A stretch of DNA of 64,000 nt from Gari tellinella. Its lineage: Eukaryota; Mollusca; Bivalvia; Cardiida; Psammobiidae. Both the position numbers and the translations under genes were made by a program. This document shows positions 35,862 through 48,212 of this stretch, one piece after another. How positions within the stretch are numbered: position 1 is the first letter of the stretch; every line of letters begins with the position of its first letter. The stretch lies in NCBI GenBank assembly GCA_922989275.2, contig OV277856.1, positions 101,239,038 to 101,303,037 of the forward strand, given 5' to 3'. Below the pieces are notes generated by a model that was not told the DNA's origin, did no database searches, and worked only from the letters and a program-made list of their open reading frames with translations.

Positions 35862-37572
35862 ATTTATATTTTTATTTTCTGTCATCCATTTAATGTGTAG
35901 TTTGACCAGATTTGTTTTCATGTATATGAATATACCATATACCGGCCAAATGGGTTTGATAGATGTAATATCGATGTAATAGCCATTCCAGTTTCTAAAT
36001 ATGGTGTCAAAAGTAGTCCTTACTACATGTACTGTATTTGCATGATAATTTCAGGGTTTTACGCAGTAAACTTTCTCGCTGTGCTTTAAGAACGCTCGTA
36101 AGAAATTAAAACAAAAATTTCAATCTGAATATCCATTATCAAAGCATATTTTAAACAATTAGGTGGCGCAAGTTTTTATACACGCTTTACACTTAGCAAC
36201 GCTGAAATGCGACTACATGTACACAGTCAGCGTGTACGCACACCCGCGGCTATCCGTGGCATATCCGATACACATAGGCTAGTTTAAATATGTCATAACG
36301 GAACATTACGTTACCAATTTAGTAAGTGTGAATGCATTATTTTGCTTTATGTTTGAGCGACTTTCCTATGTATTCTGGTGAACAAATTGTTTGAAATTGT
36401 CAATTTCAAACCGTAATTGGAAGACAACTTGTCTAATCTATAAATAGATCCCTGCTCACTCGGAGAAGGGAGAGAACGCGTACAGCTTTAATGACGGAGT
36501 GTAATATGATAACCTCCCTTAAAAACACCAATTCATTTTTTTTATCGCACATTGATTTTAATTGAACTGTCTGCGACTTTAAATAGGGGTTTCGAAATAC
36601 CCAAACGGATAATCTAAAAGTAGATCCTAACTTGGTCGGTATCTCTCCGCCGTATGGAAGATTTTCTTCGCGGCGGAGACTCCGCCCTCTTTCTAACTGG
36701 CTGGGACCGGATTCGATTCGTAGGTTCATCGAGAATTGACCTGCATATATTTAATACGATTACATAGAGACTTTACAGGTTGAATGTAAATATACACACT
36801 TTTACATCAGAAAAATATATAATGTACATACCTTCCTTTGTAGGGGGAAATAGGTTTAGCACAATTGGTTTATCTTCGCAGTTTTTGTATGTTCTGTCAG
36901 CTTCAACAATATTCTGGTCTACTTGACAGTGGTTTGTTTACATCAGAAGATAAAGCGTCCGTATCAACGGCTCTGATTCGGATTATACCTAGTTGCCGGA
37001 TACAAATTAAATCGTGGGTTTATGGTAAAAAAAGGGACTCAAATACACTCATAGTGGCACCAGATCAATAAATCGAACAGATCCTTTTGTGGCATTGACT
37101 TGTTTAATAAAAAAATGCTTTAGCTTTAGTTAACTGTTTATTTTGAATAAGTAATAAATAACCACCAAGCGTCTACACGGATACATGAAGATTGAGCCTA
37201 TTTGGCAGTTCTGCACTCTCGAAAATTACTTTTTTAACTATGAAGGCATTGATGCGACATTTCAAAATTTTGACATGTTACCTCTAACTAATTAATTATT
37301 CAGTGTTAAAAATATCTTTGTGTCGCATCAGTACCTGAATATTTTATTCCTAGGGTTTGTACCAGGAATTGCCAAATTTCTGCAGTTTTTGGCCTTCCGG
37401 CTCATTTTCAAGAAACTATATAATTGTCAAAAAACTTGAATTTGGGTTGATTTTGTGTATAGTGTATAGTATAAATATCTGAAATTGACAAGTAAAGAGA
37501 AAATAATAATAAAAAAAAATTAACAAAAAAAGATTTTTACAGGGCCAAAACAGTGGCTTCGTGAACCTTGTC
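35862..37572. other. Anonymous sequence
   Basis: A 98-codon frame on the minus strand (36433-36729) has no domain. One CTATAAATAG box lies at about 36437 without a gene. Confidence 0.45.
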
Positions 37573-37856
37573 CTTTAAGACTTGGCTTACATTTGCAAAC
37601 AGCTTGAATCCGGATCAGACGCCGCGTAACGCGTCTGATCTGATTAAAGCTGTTTGTCACTCGTCATTTTAGTTATTCTATCAAATTGTCCACTTATATG
37701 TAACTTTGAAAAAAACAGCAGACGACAATTTCAAATAGACACTTTTGCAACATTAAATGCGTTAGACATAACTTTCTTGTTTAGGGAACTGCGTCAAAGG
37801 TCGTTGTAAGGATGGAATCGTTGTTGGGAGGGCCGTTGTAGGGAGGAAGCAATGTA
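37573..37856. mobile_element. Family C MITE lacking its left end
   Basis: Starts AGACTTGGCTTACATTTGC before the hairpin (AGCTTGAATCCGGATCAGAC) and ends with three GTTGTAGGGAGG-like blocks. Confidence 0.7.
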
Positions 37857-38207
37857 CTAGTATTTTGACTAAACAATTTAATGGAAATTAAAATAAAATT
37901 ATAACAATGAAATATTTCTGTATTAATAACTTTACTCTCTATATTGAATCGTATTTCTATAAAAGACATACTTTTTGCATAAGTTGATCCTATCATTTTA
38001 TGAGAAAGCATTCGGGTCATAAAACAAATAGATGCAAAACCCCTGTTATCTGAAATACTCCCACTGGGGTTATTTGAACCGTACAATAAATATATCTATT
38101 TTGATAGTATCTTATTTTCTCTGTTAGTTTTCATTTGACCTTGTTCCATTGTTTACTTCTTTTTGCAGAATGATATGAACGGCGAAACCAGATAGCAGAT
38201 GGTATTA

Positions 38208-38453
38208 CAGTGGAGAATCTGTTATTCTTTTCCGTTTTAACGCAATCGTACGCAAACGCAAAACACTAACACGTAGAAAAGTACAACTTTTGGACAATTC
38301 TAATAATTCATGTTTATCTTGGTGGCAAACAGTTTGGAGCCTGATCAGACGGCGGGTTACCCGGTGTCTGATCTGGCTCCAAACTGTTTGCACTGCAAAT
38401 AATAGTTTTAGCGTAAACGCGTTTTTTGGGAAAGAATAACGTTTTCTCCACTG
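38208..38453 (+). mobile_element. Family A MITE, copy 17 with 15-bp flanking direct repeats
   Basis: Full-length copy. TAGCAGATGGTATTA is found immediately before and immediately after it, unlike other copies, which show only TA. Confidence 0.9.
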
Positions 38454-38906
38454 TAGCAGATGGTATTATGAGTAATTGAAACTGCGTAAATGTCTATTAA
38501 ATACATGTAATTTCTGCAAGAGGTTTTATTCGGTAGCTTGCGTAATGCGGAATCTGATCAGGATCCAAACTGGTTGATATTAATTATGACATGCCTTTAT
38601 TCAATGTCCTTTAAATTGAACTTTTGATAAATAGAAGCATGTCAAAATATTTAATAAAGTGGTTGAAAAAGATATGTTGAAGGTTAACAGAAAAACGTTT
38701 TATCAAGTTGATATGGGAGTTTGCAGTGTTACAAGTAAATCAATATTTAGCATGCAACAGAAAATTGTAACATTTCTGGAATCGTTGAATCCTTCCACAA
38801 TGAGAAAAAAGTACGTCTTTAAAAGGGTCGAGAATTGTTAAGACTCAATGGTCATTCAAAAGAATTTACATTGGCGGTAGTTTAAATGATAACTTCATAG
38901 ATACGT

Positions 38907-39121
38907 ACTGTTACGCCTTTAAATTTTTCTTCCACTTAAGAAAATGGTTGCTATTTTTACATTTATGAATATGCAACACAATTAATATTTTCTATATCCT
39001 ATTTTATGATAGCCTAAAGAAAAGTCAAAGTAAATCCTTAAGGTGCATTCTGATTTACTTAAAGCCTGTTTTAAGTGGTCGCCTGTCTTAAAACAAGAAA
39101 CAGGTTATGACTTAATGGGTT
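38907..39121. mobile_element. Family E MITE
   Basis: GTTACGCCTTTAAA start, shortened stem, and right end CTTAATGGGTTAA; family A copy 18 follows at once. Confidence 0.65.
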
Positions 39122-39126
39122 AAATA

Positions 39127-39372
39127 CAGTGGAGAAAACGTTATTCTTTCCCAATAAACGCGTTTACGCTAAAACTATTATTTGCCGTGCAAACAGTTTG
39201 GAGCCAGATCAGACGCCGGGTAACCCGGCGTCTGATCAGGCTCCAAACTGTTTGCCACCAAGATAAACATGAATTATCAGAATTATCCAAAAGTTGTACT
39301 TTTCTACATTTTAGTGTTTTGCGTTTGCGTACGTTTGCGTTTAAACGGGAAAGAATAACAGATTCTCCACTG
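39127..39372 (-). mobile_element. Family A MITE, copy 18
   Basis: Full-length minus-orientation copy, a few bases right of a family E end. Confidence 0.9.
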
Positions 39373-39589
39373 TATGTTGCTCCGTGTAAACCTATCTTCA
39401 CAAAATGGGTTGGAGTAAATTGAACAAACGAATTTTGGCCGAGGTTTGTGGAGTTTTACCGTTGTTAAAACACATTGAGCCTTAGAGACGAGTATACTAC
39501 CGTTGTCATTTACAAATAGTGTGTAAGTGAAAGAATACATTTGTTGTAGAGAACAGTGCGGATCCAGACAAGAGGACTCCCTGCAATAC

Positions 39590-39775
39590 AGTCGAACTTT
39601 GATATCTCGAACTCGGTTAAGTCAAACATACCCATATTTCAAAGTTAAAACGTGGCTGAGCCACGTTTTAACTTTGAAATACGGGTATGTTCGACATAAC
39701 CGAACATGAAAGAATGCAGTTCATGTGTCGACATATCGGATAGTTCGAGTGAGGCGAGTTCGAGATATTGAAGAC
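39590..39775. mobile_element. Family G MITE
   Basis: Starts CAGTCGAACTTTGATATCTC, ends GAGTTCGAGATATTGAAG, with a long stem (CATACCCATATTTCAAAGTT.. and inverse) at about 39627-39700. Confidence 0.75.
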
Positions 39776-40220
39776 GTAAACAACGAACAAGAGTTTATTT
39801 GGAACTGGAATCTTCCAGTCGGATTTCAGAGGTGAATAAGTTAAGGCAATTTGTTTTCAATCGTTGCACAGAAATTGAATACGCGAAGGTACTTAGAAAG
39901 CAATTCCATTCCTTATACAAATGATTTCTGTCTAGTACAGGCAAATTTACTTAAATTCAAAATCAAATTTCACGATTACTTACCATACTAAATTACATAC
40001 TTTCATCTGTGTCCATATTTTTATTGCAAGATTACAAGTAAGATTGTCAGTTCGTCAATTTTCTTGATATGGTTCCTGGCATCTTGTTCTTTTTCCTGTA
40101 GATTCAATCAGGTATTAGATATTGCTTGTCATTTATAATATCCCGGAATCGTTTAATAAAACTAGCATCGCTCCATTTTAAATTGAACTACATGTGGGTC
40201 ATTGATTTAAATGAGAACTA

Positions 40221-40429
40221 TTAACACTTTGCCTGCTAATCGCGGCTTTCCTGATTGTTGCAAACAGTTTAGATTCAGACCAGACGCCGTGTAACGCGGC
40301 GTATGTTCTGGATCCAAACAGTTTGACACTCGTCTTTAGGTTTCTTTACCTAATGTGTAAATCTAAATTTAATTAGTTTTGCAGCCGACACTTTCGAAGC
40401 AGGCGGTATCAACGTAGGATAAGGGTTTA
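40221..40429. mobile_element. Family B MITE
   Basis: TTAACACTTTGCCTGC start, hairpin CAGACCAGACGCCGTGTAAC with its inverse, TTGCAGCCGACAC and a GGGTTTA end. Confidence 0.65.
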
Positions 40430-40551
40430 CCCTCTGATAAATCAAACCCTATTGCTTTTAACACACCAGCTAAGTATAAGAAACGAACGCCCAGTGACGC
40501 GCATATAAGTAAATTATACATGTAACAGTACATATACATAGTACACTTGTC

Positions 40552-40625
40552 ATATTCAAACAGTATAGCCCCTGAGCCCTCTGATTGTACGTAATTCTAA
40601 TCAAATCGTACACTGTTTGCAATTT
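40552..40625. repeat. Family H hairpin core, decayed
   Basis: TCAAACAGTATAGCCCCTGA and GTACACTGTTTGC. It ends where the 75-bp tandem duplication begins. Confidence 0.55.
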
Positions 40626-40775
40626 GCCATTCGTTTTAAATGAAATAACCTAGAAAGATAAAAAAGGATTAGATATACTTGATAATTGGAAGTACGTGGT
40701 GCCATTCGTTTTAAATGAAATAACCTAGAAAGATAAAAAAGGATTAGATATACTTGATAATTGGAAGTACGTGGT
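40626..40775. repeat. Perfect 75-bp tandem duplication
   Basis: 40626-40700 is repeated exactly as 40701-40775. No function visible. Confidence 0.95.
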
Positions 40776-41243
40776 ACAGGGTCAATATGTTAGAAATGTT
40801 TCCCGTATAGGAATGTTAAGCAGCGAATTAGATTTTTTTTTTTTTTTTTCAGGCCTTGTCAATGAAGGACCTCGTTTATTTTCCCCGTCATAGGTGTGTA
40901 GAGGTCGGGGAACCATCCACCTACGCACCTTACAAACTTATGCATTGCATAATTGCGTACATATATTTACATATATTCTATTCATACATTGACTAAGGTC
41001 TAAAAAAAGAAAGAAAAAAAAAACCCAAAACCCCCCAATAAAAACCAACAACAAAAAAAACAGAAAAGTAGAAAAAGAAAAAAAATTGAAATTGTTGTAG
41101 CCAGGCATGTATATATTTCATAGCAAAAAGCAGTTCTGCATTTGTATGCATGTTCATATGAAAAACAGACATCGTTGTCTGTCTATACATTTATATACAA
41201 ATTAACATGTATATCTAAATATTTTATCTTATCTTAGGTTATA

Positions 41244-41483
41244 TTAGGTTTCAAATAGAATTTTATATTGGTCCCATTGATTATGAAAAGAATCTTCAGA
41301 ATCTTTTTCAATTGCTATTGAATTAAATAATTTATATTTAAAGGATAAGTAATGCTTTGTACCTAGTACTGTAGGTAAATATTTATTGTATCTACATTGG
41401 AAAATATACATTTTAAAAAGGATAAGAATAAGATTTTTAACCGTATCTGATGTATTTCTAAAACCAAATATCATTGTTTCCAT
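41244..41483 (-). pseudogene. Frameshifted C-terminal tail of the same LINE ORF2
   Basis: The frame METMIFGF..NLILILFKMYIFQCRYNK..FHNQW is the usual C-terminal tail of L1/Tx1 ORF2 proteins. It joins the upstream ORF if one frameshift at about 41485-41500 is allowed. So the copy has one visible disabling indel besides its 5' truncation. Confidence 0.75.
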
Positions 41484-41484
41484 A

Positions 41485-42968
41485 TCAAGATTTTGGAAAA
41501 AATTGTTTTAGGGGTGAAAAAAAGTTTATTATTATTTTCTTGCTGATGGGACAAAGCCAAAACAAATGGTTAATAGTTTCTGGATCTGTTTTGCAGAAGG
41601 TACATAATGGGCTATCAATATAATTAATTTTGTATAGATGATAGTTTGTGCCAAGTATTCTGTGAACTACTCTAAACTGAAACCATTGTATATCTGTATT
41701 TTTTGTTATAATAAAAGGTATCTCAAATATGCATTTCCACTCATTTTCCTTAATTTTCATTCGTAATGTTTTTTCCCACGTTTGTTTACAGGTCGGCTGG
41801 ATAGTATTTCTATTTAAACATTTGTAGAAGGATTTTGAACCTTTAGCATCTTTCAAAATTAATTTAATATAAGGTGGAAAAACTGGTTTCTGAACAGGAT
41901 TTAAATCTCCTTTTCCTACTTGTATATTTGTAAGTCCTTTCTCAATGGCTAGTTTAATTCCGTTATAAATTAGATAATTGATAGGTAGATTATATTTGAT
42001 TTTAAATTCATTAAAAGTCATGATTGCACCATTTTGATTTACCAAGTCTCCAATGCAATGTAAACCATATTGGAACCATGAGTTTAAGAAAACACTCTTG
42101 TGTCCAACTAAAATCATGTGATTATAAAATAATGGATAATCTTGAATGGCATCCTTATTAAAAATATGTTTATCTATTATATTTGAAAATGCCATAAAAG
42201 TTTCAGCCCAAAATCTATTGGTACATTTACTTGCAAATAGTTCATAATAGTGCTTTCCACAATTTAACATTTTGTTTACATCTATATAATTTTTTATTAT
42301 ATCCACCCATCCTCCATTATTCGTTATTAACCTTCTGATCCATGTTGTTTTGAGTGAGTCTATAAATGCTCTTAAGTTGACCATGTTTAAGCCCCCTTCA
42401 TATTCTTTTACAATAACAGATTGTTTTATTTTGTGACTTCCGCCCCAGATGTAGTTATAAAATATACTTTGTAAGTTGTTGATCATTGACTCTGTAGGCT
42501 TCGGCAAGGCAAGAAACAAATGATTTAGTTTAGCGACCAACAAACTTTTGATGACAGTTATTTTGCCTATAGGTGTTAATATTCTCCTGTTCCATTTTCT
42601 TATTGTTTCTTCTATTTCAGTTATTTTTGGTTTATAATTTAAATTAATAATCTTATCCAAATCAATATGAAAACGTATTCCTAGCATCTCAAATTGAGTT
42701 TGGTTCCATGTTAATTTCCATTTAGTTTTAATTGTGTCAGAACTATATTTCTTCTTACCTATCCAAACTACTTTTGTTTTTTCATAATTAACTTTTAGAC
42801 CGGAAATATCGGAAAATCTTGAAAGAGTATCGAGCATTTCATTAAGAGATTCGCTTGAACCATCTAAAATTACACTTGTGTCATCAGCAAACTGAGACAA
42901 TTTATATTCAGTTTGATTTATTGTTATACCTTTAATATTAGGGTTTGATCTTATTTTAATCGATAGGA
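41485..42968 (-). pseudogene. LINE ORF2 fragment: end of reverse transcriptase plus C-terminal zinc knuckle
   Basis: Open from about 42958 to the stop at 41485, with the first Met at 42900 (471 residues). It opens with QFADDTSVI, the catalytic reverse-transcriptase motif with F for Y as in L1/Tx1 elements. GLKVNYEKTKVVWIG, NLTPIGKITV-like and KLNHLF blocks of that clade follow. Near the end is C433-X2-C436-X8-H445-X4-C450, the knuckle found in these ORF2 proteins. A frameshift in the homopolymer-rich stretch around 41485-41500 moves the rest of the protein into the next frame. Confidence 0.88.
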
Positions 42969-43270
42969 TTCAGAAATGATTCAATAGCTGTCACCTATTC
43001 CAGTGGTACCTTGATATAGTAGGACGTGTCCCAAGGCTGTACTTGCTACTTTCTTAAATGGTTGATGAGGCAGTGCATCAAACGTTTAAGCGGGTCCGGA
43101 TTGCGTATGTTTCAGTTCTTTTTTACAGTTTATATTAGCATTAATCCTTATGAAAAGTCATTTGAAATATGTTCGGTTTCGAGATACAATATCTTTATTT
43201 TATGTGTTTCTCATATACCATCGGTTACATAATGATATGCACTCAAAAGGAAACCCATGTTTGTGTTAAC

Positions 43271-43424
43271 GACCTGGCTCCGAGGTTATAAAGATTTTGT
43301 CTTGAGTCTAAACTCGTTCCCAAGCATTTGATTGGTCAGATTTGAGCCTAGGCTCAAATCTGACCAATCAAATTCTTTGGAACACACTCAGACTCAACCA
43401 AAACGCTTTATAACCTCGGGGTCA
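43271..43424. repeat. Foldback hairpin, family I, copy 2
   Basis: Same inner palindrome as the 9.0-kb copy, with outer arms GAGGTTATAAAG / CTTTATAACCTC. Confidence 0.85.
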
Positions 43425-43482
43425 GTAGTGGCTGATTCTAAATTGTCTGCCAAGCAGTAAGATAACAATTAGCTTTAGTAAC

Positions 43483-43715
43483 TGTCGAGAAAACGTTATT
43501 TTTCTCCGTTTTTAAAAACGACATTAAAGGCATCACACAATGCACAAATATTTAGAAAAATGGCAATTCTTGAAAGTGTTGATGTTTGTTTTTAAATTAA
43601 ATGGCAAAAGGCTTGGAGTCTTATTAGATGCCGGGTTTACCTGGCGTCTGATCTGGCCCAACGTGTTTGCAACGGGCGGGCGTAAGGTATTGTGAAAGGA
43701 TAACGTTTTCTTTAG
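43483..43715 (+). mobile_element. Strongly decayed family A-like element
   Basis: GAGAAAACGTTATTTTTC start, CTGGCGTCTGATCTGGCC hairpin arm and AGGATAACGTTTTCTTTAG end remain. Confidence 0.6.
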
Positions 43716-43756
43716 TAATATCAAACGCAGGCATCCGTTTGGTTAGTCATTAAGCT

Positions 43757-43885
43757 ATTCGCTACCACGAAAGGTTATTACTGCCAAAACGGTAATCCAT
43801 CGCAAACATATTTGAACCAGATCATATACCGGCTAACACGGCTTCTGATCAGGTTCAAACTGTTTGTCGCTCAGATCAAATATAT
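43757..43885. mobile_element. Decayed family B MITE
   Basis: Hairpin arms TTTGAACCAGATCATATACC and its approximate inverse, with GTTTGTCGCTCAG after it. Confidence 0.5.
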
Positions 43886-44417
43886 TTTCAACAGAGACTG
43901 TCCCAAGAGACCCTCTTACCTTGCAGTGGTCCTGCGGCTAAGAGGGTGTCTTTTTCTTTGTATATCCCCTCCACCAAGAACTTAAAGGAAGGTAGTCCGG
44001 TGGTTCAGATCCCATGCGTTGTTTTGCAGCGAATGAGATTAGCCTAAATCATTTGCTTGAGAGCATCCTTCATCATCGTCTCATTGCACAATCTTCGGCG
44101 CTAATTTAGCTATTTTCCGTTGCAGTGGCGTAAAGCCAAACTCACTCACACTCAACAAAAAACTGTAAAATTTCTACGTTCAATAGTTTTGTTTTAGGGT
44201 CCATTGAAACGGGAAAGAAAATCGTTTTGCCAGCTAGATCTTGAGGTATATTTGATTAAGATCCATTACATATCCATTTCAGATTAAAAATAAAAATAAG
44301 CCATCCGCACAGCCATCAAACTCTCAAACCGATTCGATATACCAGTATACATGCATTTTAGTTTCATAATAAAAGTAAGAGATAACCCATTATACGTTGC
44401 CTCGTGATAAACAAGTA

Positions 44418-44663
44418 CAGTAGAGAATCTGTTATTCTTTCCCGTTTAAACGCAAACGTACGCAAACGCAAAGCGCTAAAACGTAGAAAAGAACAACTTT
44501 CGGACAATTCTGATATTTCATGTTTATCTTGGTGGCAAACAGTTTGGAGCCTGATCAGACGCCGGGTTACCCGGCGTCTGATCTGGCTCCAAACTGTTTG
44601 CACTGCAAATAATAGTTTTAGCGTAAACGCGTTTATTGGGAAAGAATAACAGATTCTCCACTG
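44418..44663 (+). mobile_element. Family A MITE, copy 19
   Basis: Full-length, left end CAGTAGAGAA with one change; TA flanked. Confidence 0.9.
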
Positions 44664-45236
44664 TACATGTAAAAGAAATGTAAAAACAACATTCAATTGT
44701 AGGAAATATCAACTTTAGAAGTATAACTGATATACGATTTTAGCAGTTACGTGCCTAAATATTGAGCGTTAACTTTGTTTTTGGTGGTCGCTGAGCATAA
44801 GTTTGACTGTCTAGTAGGTTATCTTTACCATAAAAATACGCTAAACAAGAAGCTTCAGCATAGTATTATGAAATACAAGTCAGTCGTGAGATATCATTAG
44901 TGCAGCTATAATGTCATCCCTCTTGAGCCACTGACCAGTAAGGAAGAATCGGATTGTTTTAAAGTCTAAAGTCTGTCCATGCTTTAATCAATTCATTATC
45001 GACTTAACAGCGTACGGCGAATGTTTGGCCGCAATCGTTTTATCTGTTATGATAATTTGCATGCACTAACATTTTTATTTAAGGCAATGTGACCTTAGTA
45101 ATATCATTTCCACTTACACATACATGTAGTTTTTATCCTTATCAGACATAGGGTTACTCAGGCTCTGATCAGGATCAACACTAGTTTCAAATTCATTTTT
45201 GTCAACTCAGATCGGCAGTTGACACATTAAACCCTG

Positions 45237-45470
45237 AAACTTCCAATGGATAAGTCCAGTTTGCAATCAGGGCTGGTCCATTTTCAATTATTTAGGGTTG
45301 TTTTTTTATAATATTTTACAAAAAGACAAACAGTGAAGACCCTGATCAGAGGACTCCTGCAGGAGCCCTCTGATCAGGGACTTCACTGTTTGCATAGGAC
45401 AAGTGTATTCTTCACAGGTACATTTTTAGTAAAAGACGCATATATGCGTCACTAGGGCTCAATGAGTTAA
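45237..45470. mobile_element. Family H MITE, complete
   Basis: TTAA at both ends. The stem AACAGTGAAGACCCTGATC, AGAGGACTCCTGCAGGAGC and inverse is almost perfect at about 45330-45398. Confidence 0.78.
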
Positions 45471-46278
45471 CTAGTTGCAAAGGACATAAGGGTTTCAGCA
45501 TAAACGCGGTTTATTGGGACAGAATAACGTCTTCATCACTGTAGATCGTCGTACGAAGAGACGAATCATAATTCAAACGTATCCAATTAATATCGCTGGC
45601 AACATTCTCGGTAGCGATCGATCTTACGTCAAAAACCACAATCGCAATATGTCAATACATGACTTTTCTTAATTCTCTCATTATTTGTGTTTGACCTCAC
45701 GTGATTCTAATCTAAAAGTATTATTATCATTTGCGGAGATATCAATTCAGCCTGTCAATCACACGGAATATTAATATTTGGACATATATAACATGAGCCT
45801 TTGTTATTAATGACCTAGGTTGTGTTAGTAGAAACAAACAAGGTCTCGCCGCCATCGACATTTCCAAAAAGTAACGCTAACCCGTTTTTAAAGACACAAA
45901 ACAAATACGACATCAGGAAATATTCCGTTCATTTAATAAAATATTATTTTATTTTTAATCCGATCATCAAATAGTTCGTAACTTGATCAATGGTGACCTA
46001 TGTCTCAAAACTATTTATGGTGGACAATAGTTCAGTGAGTAAAAATGCACTGTATAGCCGCATTAGCATTTTATTTAGGTTAGGAGTGTAAAACAAATAT
46101 ATAATCATTCTTTACTTAAGATTTTATAATGCAAATGTAACAATCTTAAATAGTAAGACTCAAAGGTCATGTTATGAAGCATGTGTGACAGTTTCAACTG
46201 TAGCAAATTAATACATGGCAATACAGAACAATAGCATTCTGCTGAAGCGTTTAACCGACGGTAGTCTTGCATTAAGTA

Positions 46279-46524
46279 CAGTGGAGAATCTGTTATTCTT
46301 TCCCATTTAAACGCAAACGTGCGCAAACGCAAAACACTAAAACGTAGAAAAGTACAACTTTTGGACAATTCTGATAATTTATGCTTATCTTGGTGGCAAA
46401 CAGTTTGGAGCCTGATCAGACGCCGGGTTACCCGGCGTCTGATCTGGCTCCAAACTGTGTGCACTGCAAATAATAGTTTTAGCGTAAAAGCGTTTATTGG
46501 GAAAGAATAACGTTTTCTCCACTG
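46279..46524 (+). mobile_element. Family A MITE, copy 20
   Basis: Full-length, TA flanked, hairpin nearly perfect. Confidence 0.9.
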
Positions 46525-46694
46525 TATCTATTTTATACAGAGACAGATAAACGTCTTCCTGTATTCCTTTGAAATTTGCGCAGGACATATTTGACAGTAT
46601 TTGTAGTAATTATGTTTTCATATGATTCCAAATGGCTATATGAAACTTAAAGTAATGTCAATAACATAGCTTAAGTTTTATTTCTAAAGACGGT

Positions 46695-46915
46695 GTAATG
46701 AAATATTGTGACCCCCGTAATAGAGTGACCCCCCGGTCGAAATATTTCAGACAAAGTGACTTTTGGCCGAAATAGAGTGACCCCTCTTGAAATATTTTGA
46801 TTCAAGGGGGTCACTTCATTTCAGGTATGACATGAAATAAAGTGACCCCCCATAATATTATGACCCCCTTCGAAATATTAGGAAAATGTGAATCCCTTGT
46901 CGTAATATAATGCAC
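46695..46915 (+). repeat. Left GTGACCCCC-rich terminus of a possible 3.8-kb element
   Basis: TAATGAAATATTGTGACCCC, then CGTAATAGAGTGACCCCCCG, then further AATAxxGTGACCCCC units. The first ~45 bp are the inverse of 50438-50487 but for one base. Confidence 0.75.
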
Positions 46916-47039
46916 ACACACCCACCCACCCAACGATCAAATCCGCTCTCCTCCCACCCCAAGTTGATACCGACATTATGCACATACATGTATATGCACT
47001 TTCAATTAAGTCCTTGATAAAGTTTATCTATAGTTTACC

Positions 47040-47175
47040 CTTACATCACTGAATACTCAAATGGACAATTATAGTTTTCAATTAAGTCTAGTCCATTTTT
47101 GACGTTTTAGTGTTGATTTTTTACAATATACTAGTATGTTTAAGTGACAAACAGAGAAGACCCTGATCAGGCTCT
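47040..47175. mobile_element. Family H MITE, left half
   Basis: Internal blocks match the 45.2-kb copy up to CAGAGAAGACCCTGATCAGG; the second arm is gone. Confidence 0.5.
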
Positions 47176-47784
47176 TTATTACATGTCACATTATAATAAT
47201 CGAGCGTTTCCGCATGTGTCTTCCCAGTAAAATACAAGAGTCAATATCAGCCACCTTGTATCAGCCACTTTGTATTTTTCTCCAACCTCGTTTTCGATTT
47301 AGCGTGATGTCAATTACGTACATGTACAAGTTTCGCGCTATTCTTTGTGACATACAAAAAATCTTGTTCTGCCTTAAATAATTAATGTTTCTGGATATAA
47401 TATGATTTAAACAACTATTAGCTGTTATGACTGATCTGCTGCAAAAGACAACAAGAGCCGTATACGGCCCTAAATCGCTCACCTGGAATGACTCCATGTA
47501 AATGAAATATCTTGGAACGCTGAGAAATTATGTTAATGAGTATATGCCCAGAGCAATGTTATGAACAAAAGAGATCATTTTTTAAAACATTTTAGTTAAA
47601 TTAGCGAGAATGTGAGAATATCCGGTCTTTTGAAGCGGTTAGCTCGTATTCTTCGGCATTTGTTGCAGTGTAACCTAGCCTTTCATCTCCTTTTTTAAAC
47701 GGCCGTTAACTTTTTCATTCATAAAACCTTAGTTTTCAATCGAGTCTATTTCATTTTTTACTATACGAGTTTGATTTTACAAGT

Positions 47785-47875
47785 AAGTGCAATTGACAAA
47801 CGGTGTAGACCCTGATTAGACGGCAACTTTAGGAGCCCTGTGATATGCGTCTACCCTGTTTGCACAGGACAAGTC
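47785..47875. repeat. Family H hairpin core
   Basis: CAAACGGTGTAGACCCTGAT and inverse GTCTACCCTGTTTGCAC around GCAACTTTAGGAG. Confidence 0.55.
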
Positions 47876-48040
47876 TTTTCTCTACTGAAGTATTCTCGTC
47901 GCTGAAAACACATGTATAGTATCACATGAAGATGATTGAATATGCAAGTTAGATTTCTAAATATAATTACATGTATGTTGAAGGAAAGCTAATTCATGGC
48001 GAGTGCTTCGTTGAAAGATGAAGCTATCGTGAGACAGTCA

Positions 48041-48212
48041 ATAAAAACGGAATATCACCACAGTGTGTGATCCGGGGTCTTGTATCACTTCGAGTTGGTT
48101 GTGTAATCCAGATCTCACGAGAGGCGCAGCCTCGAGTGTGATCTGGATTACACAACCAACGAAAACTGATACAAGACCCCGGATCACACACTGTGGTGAT
48201 GTTCCTTTTATT
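48041..48212. repeat. Long foldback hairpin
   Basis: CACCACAGTGTGTGATCCGG.. with inverse; a second stem TTGGTTGTGTAATCCAGATC lies inside, loop GGCGCAGCC. Confidence 0.9.

Larger units (their letters stand above)
40834..42968 (-). mobile_element. 5'-truncated L1/Tx1-type non-LTR retrotransposon
   Basis: A minus-strand LINE with its 3' end at low coordinates. A 3' poly-A (seen as a T run at about 40834-40850) is followed by a ~390-bp 3' UTR (40851-41243) and the end of ORF2. Coding similarity stops at about 42968, in the LSIKIR..NIKGI segment just before the FADD motif, so the endonuclease and most of the reverse transcriptase are absent, as in a typical truncated insertion. No clear target duplication was found by eye. 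Confidence 0.85.

Noticed and set aside
36433..36729. 98-codon minus-strand frame
   Set aside because: No domain or neighbours; GC-rich repeat-like stretch near 36650 explains the Arg/Glu content.
40990..41100. A/C-rich stretch as a possible regulatory tract
   Set aside because: Lies in the 3' UTR of the LINE and is simply low complexity.
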